This document shows, one piece after another, positions 58,232 to 64,000 of a stretch of 64,000 nt of DNA. A program made the position numbers and the translations under genes. Each line of letters begins with the position of its first letter. The first letter of the stretch is position 1. This stretch comes from Methanocrinis alkalitolerans (GTDB lineage: Archaea > Halobacteriota > Methanosarcinia > Methanotrichales > Methanotrichaceae). Under the pieces are notes generated by a model. It saw nothing but the letters and a program-made list of their open reading frames with translations, did no database searches and was not told the origin of the DNA. The stretch is from positions 40,253 through 104,252 of the forward strand of contig NZ_JARFPL010000002.1 of NCBI RefSeq assembly GCF_029167205.1. The letters run 5' to 3'.

Positions 58232-60961
58232 ATGGCACGTGCAGAAAAAGGCTCAAAAAAAACCGTTGACCAGTACGATCATAAGGATAAGACCCGGCTC
58301 AATAATCCCCCCGTCGGCCTTGTGACTCCTGAGACCGATATCCAAGAAGTGACGAAAACCTACGCCTACGACCCTCATATAGATCCCTCCCTCCAATGGG
58401 CCGGTAAGGCCGAGCATACTTCTTTTGAGGTCCCCACCTTCTCGCTTCACGTCCATGAGCGGATCGACCCGAAGACGATCATCCGAGCCGTCCGGAAGGG
58501 CAACGGCGAGGAGGGGCAGAAATCCCTATTCGAATTCTCGGGGGAGAATCCGCCCCTTCGAGAGGCGATCGAGTTCTATAAGCATAAGCACAACTGGTCC
58601 AACCGCCTCATCGCCGGTGACTCCCTTCTGGTGATGAACTCCCTCATTGAGAAGGAGGGGATGGCCGGCCAGGTCCAGATGATCTACATCGATCCTCCCT
58701 ACGGCATCAGGTACGGCTCGAATTTTCAGCCCTTCGTCAACAAGAGGGACGTGAAGGACGGCAAAGACGAGGACCTCACCCAGGAGCCGGAGATGATCAA
58801 GGCATTCCGGGACACCTGGGAGCTGGGGATTCACTCTTATCTCACTTATTTACGGGATCGACTCCTTTTGGCGCGGGAGCTGCTGAGCGAGAGCGGGAGC
58901 ATCTTCGTGCAGATCAGTGACGAGAACGTACACCATGTGCGGGAGTTGATGGACGAGATATTTGGAACGGGGAATTTTGTGAGTGAAATAGTCTTCGTGC
59001 GCGGTGTGGCTGGACTGGGCGCACAATTGTCGAACGTTAACGACTTCATTCTCTGGCATGCAAAGGATAAGGCCAAGTGCAAGTATCGACAGTTGTTCAA
59101 TGAGCGGTCCCAAAAAACGCTTGCTTCTGCTTATAACTATACCGAAAAGCCAGATGGAAGTATCAGACGGCTAGATAAAGAGGAACTTAATGGAGCCAAG
59201 CCTTTTGGTGGTCGGCGGTTCAAGAGTTCAGCATTAGTTGCGCGAGAGGCCACAGAGAGCGGGACATTTCCTTTTGAGTTTGCAGGGATCGCATATCAGC
59301 TCCCACCGAATACTCATTGGAAAACCTCTTATGCTGGTCTGGTCCAGTTAGCAGAATCCAACCGACTCACAGCATTTGGGAAGACACTGGTCTATAAAAT
59401 GTATGCAGATGATTTCCCTCTTGTGCCCTTGTCAAATGTTTGGGATGACGTTTTTGAAAGTACGTTTGCTGTTCAGCGATTCTACGTTGTTCAAACGGCG
59501 GTAAAAGTAATCCAACGTTGCCTCCTCATGACCACAGACCCCGGCGACCTGGTTTTGGACCCGACATGCGGATCGGGGACGACCGCTTATGTGGCTGAAC
59601 AATGGGGCCGCCGATGGATCACCTGCGACACCTCCAGGGTTGCAATCACCCTCGCAAAGCAGAGGCTGATGACCCCCATCTTCGATTACTACGAGCTGGC
59701 CTACTCCGACCAGGGCGTCAGCTCCGGCTTCAAGTACAAAACCGTCCCCCACATCACCCTCAAGTCGATCGCCCACAACGAGGAGATTGACGCCATCTAT
59801 GGGAGGGTTCACCCCAAGATTGAGGAGTCTCTCGCCGAGCTCTGCCGAACTTCGGGTCGGTCGATAGAGGAGTGGGAAGTCCCGAGAGACTGGGATAAGT
59901 CCTGGCTCCAAGATGCTAAGTACCATTTCGACCAGTTCTGGCGGCTGAAGAGGGAGATGCAGGAGGCGATGGACGCATCAATTCAGAAGAACGCCCCCCA
60001 GGAGACCCTCTATGATCAGCCGTTCATCGATAAATCCAAGGTCCGGGTGACCGGCCCCTTCACCGTCGAGGCCGTCCCCTCCCCTGTAGTCAAGCCCCTC
60101 GCAGAGATCGAGGCCCCGAAAGGAGAGGCCGACGAGTCGATAGCCCGCTCTGGCGAGACCCTCCGCCAGTCAGAATGGAGGGAAGAGCTTCTCAAGACTG
60201 GCATAAGGGGCAAAGGTGGTCAGAGGTTCCAGTTCTCCAGGGTGGAGCCTCTCCTGGGGGCTCGCTGGCTCCATGCGGATGCGGAGACGAAGAACGGCGA
60301 CGGCCCCCAGAGGGCTGTCATATCCTTTGGGCCGGAGCACGCCCCCTTGGACCAGACTCAGGTGGCCCGAGCCGTAGAGGATGCTCAGAAGCTCGTCCCC
60401 AAGCCCAAGATCATCGTCTTCGCCGCCTTCCAGTTCGACCCCGAGGCCTCCAAGGATATCGACGAGATGAACTGGCCAGGGGTGACTCTCCTCAAAGCTC
60501 AGATGAACGGCGACCTTCTCACCGAGGACCTGAAGAAGAAACGGTCCAGCAACGAGAGCTTCTGGCTCATCGGCCAGCCCGACGTTAAGCTGGAGAAGAT
60601 CGAGGAAGGCGACGACCTGGGCAAGTACCGGGTCGAGGTGCTGGGGTTCGACTACTACAACACCAAGACCGGGAACGTCGAGTCAGGCGGCGTCGGAAAC
60701 ATCGCCCTCTGGATGCTGGACCCGGACTACGATGGGAGGAGCCTCTATCCCAGGCAAGTCTTCTTCCCCATGGCTGGCTCCAAGGATGGATGGAGCAAGC
60801 TCGCAAAGAACCTGAAAGCCGAGATCGACGAAGAGAAGATCGAAGCTTATCGAGGGACCCGCTCTCTCCCCTTTAAACTCGGCGATAACAAGAGGGCCGC
60901 CGTTAAGATCGTGGACGACCGGGGGATAGAGAGCCTGAAGATCCTGGAGGCAGACCAGTGA
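58232..60961 (+). CDS. mod: Type III restriction-modification DNA methyltransferase (Mod)
   Basis: 909 residues. The adenine-N6 methyltransferase motif IV DPPY is in MIYIDPPYGIRYG near residue 155, and motif I is DPTCGSGTTAYVAEQWGRRW near 443, the order of beta-class enzymes such as type III Mod. Between them (about residues 248-430) is the target-recognition region. The C-terminal 350 residues bind Res or DNA. Mod sets the recognition site for both methylation and cleavage. The DNA from about 58975 to 59530 is visibly AT-richer than the flanks, as if the recognition domain had been swapped. The stop TGA overlaps the GTG of res. The ATG follows GGGAGACG. Confidence 0.93.
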   Translation: MARAEKGSKKTVDQYDHKDKTRLNNPPVGLVTPETDIQEVTKTYAYDPHIDPSLQWAGKAEHTSFEVPTFSLHVHERIDPKTIIRAVRKGNGEEGQKSLFEFSGENPPLREAIEFYKHKHNWSNRLIAGDSLLVMNSLIEKEGMAGQVQMIYIDPPYGIRYGSNFQPFVNKRDVKDGKDEDLTQEPEMIKAFRDTWELGIHSYLTYLRDRLLLARELLSESGSIFVQISDENVHHVRELMDEIFGTGNFVSEIVFVRGVAGLGAQLSNVNDFILWHAKDKAKCKYRQLFNERSQKTLASAYNYTEKPDGSIRRLDKEELNGAKPFGGRRFKSSALVAREATESGTFPFEFAGIAYQLPPNTHWKTSYAGLVQLAESNRLTAFGKTLVYKMYADDFPLVPLSNVWDDVFESTFAVQRFYVVQTAVKVIQRCLLMTTDPGDLVLDPTCGSGTTAYVAEQWGRRWITCDTSRVAITLAKQRLMTPIFDYYELAYSDQGVSSGFKYKTVPHITLKSIAHNEEIDAIYGRVHPKIEESLAELCRTSGRSIEEWEVPRDWDKSWLQDAKYHFDQFWRLKREMQEAMDASIQKNAPQETLYDQPFIDKSKVRVTGPFTVEAVPSPVVKPLAEIEAPKGEADESIARSGETLRQSEWREELLKTGIRGKGGQRFQFSRVEPLLGARWLHADAETKNGDGPQRAVISFGPEHAPLDQTQVARAVEDAQKLVPKPKIIVFAAFQFDPEASKDIDEMNWPGVTLLKAQMNGDLLTEDLKKKRSSNESFWLIGQPDVKLEKIEEGDDLGKYRVEVLGFDYYNTKTGNVESGGVGNIALWMLDPDYDGRSLYPRQVFFPMAGSKDGWSKLAKNLKAEIDEEKIEAYRGTRSLPFKLGDNKRAAVKIVDDRGIESLKILEADQ

Positions 60962-63810
60962 AGAGAACCCAAATAGACACCCTGATCATCAACTCCCCCT
61001 ACGAGAGGCCTTCAGAGTACTGGAAGTACGACCCCAAGACCACGCACTTCGAGAGAGTGGCTGGAAGGCGGCCCGCGGGTTACGTGATCGCCTCCGGCCG
61101 GTCCGGATCTTACGACGACTCGGGCGTGATCGTAGAGATCCCCCTCGTCAACAAGATCAGGGAGCGGGTAGACGCCTGGAGGGAGAAAGGCTATCCGGGC
61201 GTGACGGGGATCACTCGGCGCCTCCTGGAGCACTGGAACGACCCTCAGCAGAGAAACCTTCGATTCTTCTTCTGTCAACTTGAGGCGATCGAGACCCTGA
61301 TATGGCTTTCCGAGGCCCCAGATGCCGAGAAGGTCGGGATCGAGATCCCCTCAGATGGCGGCTCTTGGCAGCGGCTCTGCTCCAAGATGGCGACGGGATC
61401 GGGAAAGACCATAGTCATGGCGATGCTCATAGCCTGGCAAGCTTTGAACAAGACCGCCTACCCCCAGGATGCCCGTTTCTCCAAATACTTCTTGGTGGTG
61501 GCGCCTGGCTTGACAGTAAGGAGCAGGCTCCAAGTCTTGATCCCATCAGCACCGGGCAATTACTACGACGTCTTCGGAGTAGTTCCCACGGGCCTGCGAG
61601 AGAAGCTCAACCAGGCCAAGGTCAAAGTTGTCAACTGGCACGCCCTCAACTGGGAGACCCCTGATCAGATCGCCAAGAAGAAGGGCGTAGATAAGCGGGG
61701 GGCCAAGAGCGATGAGGCCTACGTCCGAGAGGTTCTGGGCGATATGGCTCAAATCAGGACCATGGTGGTGATTAACGATGAGGCTCATCACGCCTGGAGA
61801 GTTCCCGCCGAGTCCAAAATAAAGGGGTTCACGAAGGAGGAGATCGAGGAGGCTACCAAGTGGGTGGGGGGACTGGACAGAATCCACCGAACCCGAAACA
61901 TCCAGGCATGTTACGACTTCTCGGCTACACCCTTTGCCCCCACGGGAAAGACAAGCTCCGAGGCAGCTCTATTCCCCTGGATAGTCAGCGACTTCGGGCT
62001 CAACGACGCCATCGAGTCCGGTCTCGTCAAGACCCCCCGGATGGTGATAAGGGATGACGCCCTCCCAGACTCAAAGACGTACAAATCTAAGCTCTATCAT
62101 ATCTATAACGATCCCGACGTTAGAGAGGACCTCAGCAGGAAGGCAGAGGAGCACGAACCCCTCCCAAAGCTGGTGACGAACGCTTATTATCTGCTGGGCA
62201 CCGACTGGCTCGCCTGGGCGAAGAGGTGGGAAGAGGAAGGCTCGGACGTTCCGCCAGTGATGATAACCGTCACCAATAAGACTGAGACCGCGGCCCGCAT
62301 CAAATACGCCTTCGACCACAACAAGTTCCTGATCGAAGAGCTGTGCGATCCAGCCAAAACCCTTCACATCGACTCCAAGGTTATGAAGGAGGCCGAGTCT
62401 CAGGAGGATCTTTCGGGAAACGTTCTCGACCTCTTCGACGACGAAGAGACCGACCGAAAGCTCTCCAAGAAGGATCAGGCTCAACTGCTCCGCATCCTGG
62501 TAGACACCGTAGGAAAAAAAGGAAAACCAGGCGAGAAGATTCAGAACGTCATCTCGGTGGGGATGCTCTCGGAAGGTTGGGATACCAAGACGGTAACTCA
62601 TATCATGGGACTTAGAGCCTTCTCCAGCCAGCTCCTTTGTGAGCAGGTGGTAGGTCGAGGCCTGAGACGAATCTCCTATGAGATAAACAAGGATGGGAAG
62701 TTCGATCCTGAGTACGTCAACATATTCGGAGTCCCGTTTGCATTTCTGCCTCATGAGTCGAAGGAAGGTATCCCTGGTCCCCAGCCGAAGCCCAAGACCC
62801 AAATAGAGCCAGATCCGGAGAAGATGGAATTCGAGATCAAGTGGCCTAACTTGATACGGATCGAGCACCAATACAAACCGCATCTCACGCTGAAATGGGA
62901 CGAGATTTCTCCTCTAACCTTGGACATTAGCGACACCATCACCAAAGCCGAGCTGGCCAGAATTATCGGGGGCAATGCAGACCTCACCAACATCTCTGAG
63001 ATCGATTTGAGGGCTTTAGCTGAGAAGTTCAGGATGCAGAGGATCGTATTCGAGACGGCAAGAGACGTTTACGACCAGATGAAGCCCGACGACTGGAAAG
63101 GAGACAAGTTCGAGCTTCTGGCTCAGGTGGTCCACCTAGTAGAGGAATTCTTGGCTTCGGACAAGATCAGGATAAACCCGCCAAACTGGTGCGATGATCT
63201 TCAACGGCGCATCCTTTTAACCTCCAACATGGGGAGGGTGGTCCAGCACATCTGGCAATCCATCTATTTTCAGAATACCGAATCTATGGCGCTGGTCACT
63301 GATAAAGAGAAACCCATCAGATCAACTGGGGATATGGGGACCTGGTATACCGGCAAACCTTGTGAACGGGCCGCAAAATCTCACATCAACTTTTGCGTCC
63401 TGGACAGCACTTGGGAGGCGTGCGAGGCCTTCGAGCTTGACCACAACCCCCACGTGAAAGCCTGGGCAAAAAACGACCATTTGGGGTTCGACATCTACTA
63501 CATCTTCGAGGGTAAGACCCATCGGTATTTGCCTGATTTCATCATAAAGCTCGACGCAGATCCGGAGGGCCAGAACGAGGATCAGGAGTCGGCCCCTTCA
63601 GGGAATTATCTTGTCCTTGAAACGAAGGGACGAGACACCCAAAAGGACAAGATCAAGCGGGACTTCTTGGACGAGTGGGTGAGGGCGGTCAATGAAGATG
63701 GTGGGTTTGGCTATTGGCAATGGGCCGTTTCCCGAGATCCGGCTGATGTTCGAGGAATCATCGGGGATGAGGTATCAAAGGCGGAAAGTAAAGGTCGTGA
63801 AGTAACATGA
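60958..63810 (+). CDS. res: Type III restriction enzyme, Res subunit (helicase-nuclease)
   Basis: 950 residues from GTG. Superfamily 2 helicase motifs are Walker A MATGSGKT near 144, motif II NDEAHHAW near 274, motif III FSATPFAPTG and motif VI QVVGRGLRR near 562. The C-terminal PD-(D/E)XK nuclease has PDFIIKL near 857 and LETKGRDTQKDK near 886. It uses ATP to travel along DNA and cuts between two sites recognised by Mod. No frameshift is seen, so the Mod-Res pair looks functional. Translation is coupled to mod by the 4-base GTGA overlap. Confidence 0.95.
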   Translation: MKRTQIDTLIINSPYERPSEYWKYDPKTTHFERVAGRRPAGYVIASGRSGSYDDSGVIVEIPLVNKIRERVDAWREKGYPGVTGITRRLLEHWNDPQQRNLRFFFCQLEAIETLIWLSEAPDAEKVGIEIPSDGGSWQRLCSKMATGSGKTIVMAMLIAWQALNKTAYPQDARFSKYFLVVAPGLTVRSRLQVLIPSAPGNYYDVFGVVPTGLREKLNQAKVKVVNWHALNWETPDQIAKKKGVDKRGAKSDEAYVREVLGDMAQIRTMVVINDEAHHAWRVPAESKIKGFTKEEIEEATKWVGGLDRIHRTRNIQACYDFSATPFAPTGKTSSEAALFPWIVSDFGLNDAIESGLVKTPRMVIRDDALPDSKTYKSKLYHIYNDPDVREDLSRKAEEHEPLPKLVTNAYYLLGTDWLAWAKRWEEEGSDVPPVMITVTNKTETAARIKYAFDHNKFLIEELCDPAKTLHIDSKVMKEAESQEDLSGNVLDLFDDEETDRKLSKKDQAQLLRILVDTVGKKGKPGEKIQNVISVGMLSEGWDTKTVTHIMGLRAFSSQLLCEQVVGRGLRRISYEINKDGKFDPEYVNIFGVPFAFLPHESKEGIPGPQPKPKTQIEPDPEKMEFEIKWPNLIRIEHQYKPHLTLKWDEISPLTLDISDTITKAELARIIGGNADLTNISEIDLRALAEKFRMQRIVFETARDVYDQMKPDDWKGDKFELLAQVVHLVEEFLASDKIRINPPNWCDDLQRRILLTSNMGRVVQHIWQSIYFQNTESMALVTDKEKPIRSTGDMGTWYTGKPCERAAKSHINFCVLDSTWEACEAFELDHNPHVKAWAKNDHLGFDIYYIFEGKTHRYLPDFIIKLDADPEGQNEDQESAPSGNYLVLETKGRDTQKDKIKRDFLDEWVRAVNEDGGFGYWQWAVSRDPADVRGIIGDEVSKAESKGREVT

Positions 63811-63918
63811 GGGCCGTCTCCGCCCAGTCCCTATCATCCTCTCGGCGGCCGGAATTTGGATGCCGTTTCTGGTAGCATCGAAAAGCTTTTCGTCTGTCGG
63901 GACCATCTCCTCTTCAGG

Positions 63919-64000
63919 ATGGAGACTAAGATGAGACTTAAACCGGTTTTGGCTTTGCTGATGCTGGCGGCGCTATCATCACCGATCATGGCGACGGATG
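63919..64000 (+). CDS. Exported protein, 5' part (signal peptide only)
   Basis: The frame runs off the window. It encodes METKMRLKPVLALLMLAALS then SPIMATD, a signal peptide homologous to those at 49.2 and 57.1 kb. ATG 63931 (after GGAG and six bases) is the likelier start than ATG 63919. CGAAAAGCTTTTCG (63877-63890) just upstream is a palindrome that may terminate the res transcript. Confidence 0.7.
   Translation, partial: METKMRLKPVLALLMLAALSSPIMATD

Overview
The window reads as chromosome of a GC-rich methanogenic archaeon of the Methanotrichaceae (Methanothrix/Methanosaeta), probably close to M. harundinacea. The reasons are archaeal information genes (RadA, a three-OB-fold RPA, class I lysyl-tRNA synthetase, ribosomal S8e, an archaeal SRP RNA, the Taw2 tRNA enzyme), methanogen-specific genes (AtwA, the ATPase that helps activate methyl-coenzyme M reductase, and methanogenesis marker 8), and a locus matching the FilI/FilR1/FilR2 signalling system described in M. 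harundinacea. Visible TATA boxes, frequent GTG/TTG starts and exported repeat proteins fit this. The species is an inference; the archaeal assignment is not in doubt.

Layout. 1-7.8 kb: a partial YkgJ-type protein and an MntP-like exporter, then a leftward cluster metG, atwA, rpa, radA, pgp. 8-12.7 kb: the fil-like two-component locus, with the HTH-receiver regulator facing the kinase and a receiver-only protein. 12.9-36.5 kb: mostly core genome, with tRNA-Leu, a GntP-type permease, a 1567-residue surface protein, pdxS-pdxT, a 1206-residue propeller-repeat protein, a DRG GTPase, rps8e, two small secreted repeat proteins (one curlin-like), a radical SAM gene with lysA, dCMP deaminase, lysS and pyrE. 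36.5-39.9 kb: an acidic single-pass membrane protein, taw2, and a UPF0173 hydrolase broken by a 61-bp tandem duplication.

39.9-44.4 kb, starting after tRNA-Gln, is accessory: a GIY-YIG/DUF4357 nuclease, a PD-(D/E)XK-like protein, a TPR protein, and duplicated gene tails that look like scars of rearrangement. 44.5-48.7 kb returns to core genes (a beta-RFAP-synthase-like GHMP protein, marker 8, msrB, nitroreductase, SRP RNA, Hsp20). 49-64 kb is again accessory. It holds AT-rich decayed genes, small exported proteins, a HEAT protein, a tyrosine recombinase with a second truncated copy, a pentapeptide-repeat protein joined to a two-helix channel-like domain, an ORF between two inverted repeats, an exported nuclease, DUF1699, and a complete type III restriction-modification system.

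The strongest candidates for something new are the curlin-like pair at 28.1-29.5 kb, the pentapeptide/channel fusion beside the type III system, the 61-bp duplication that acts as a possible on/off switch, and a set of homologous export leaders in which the expected ATG is replaced by ACG. Function statements rest on family recognition by eye; no database search was run.
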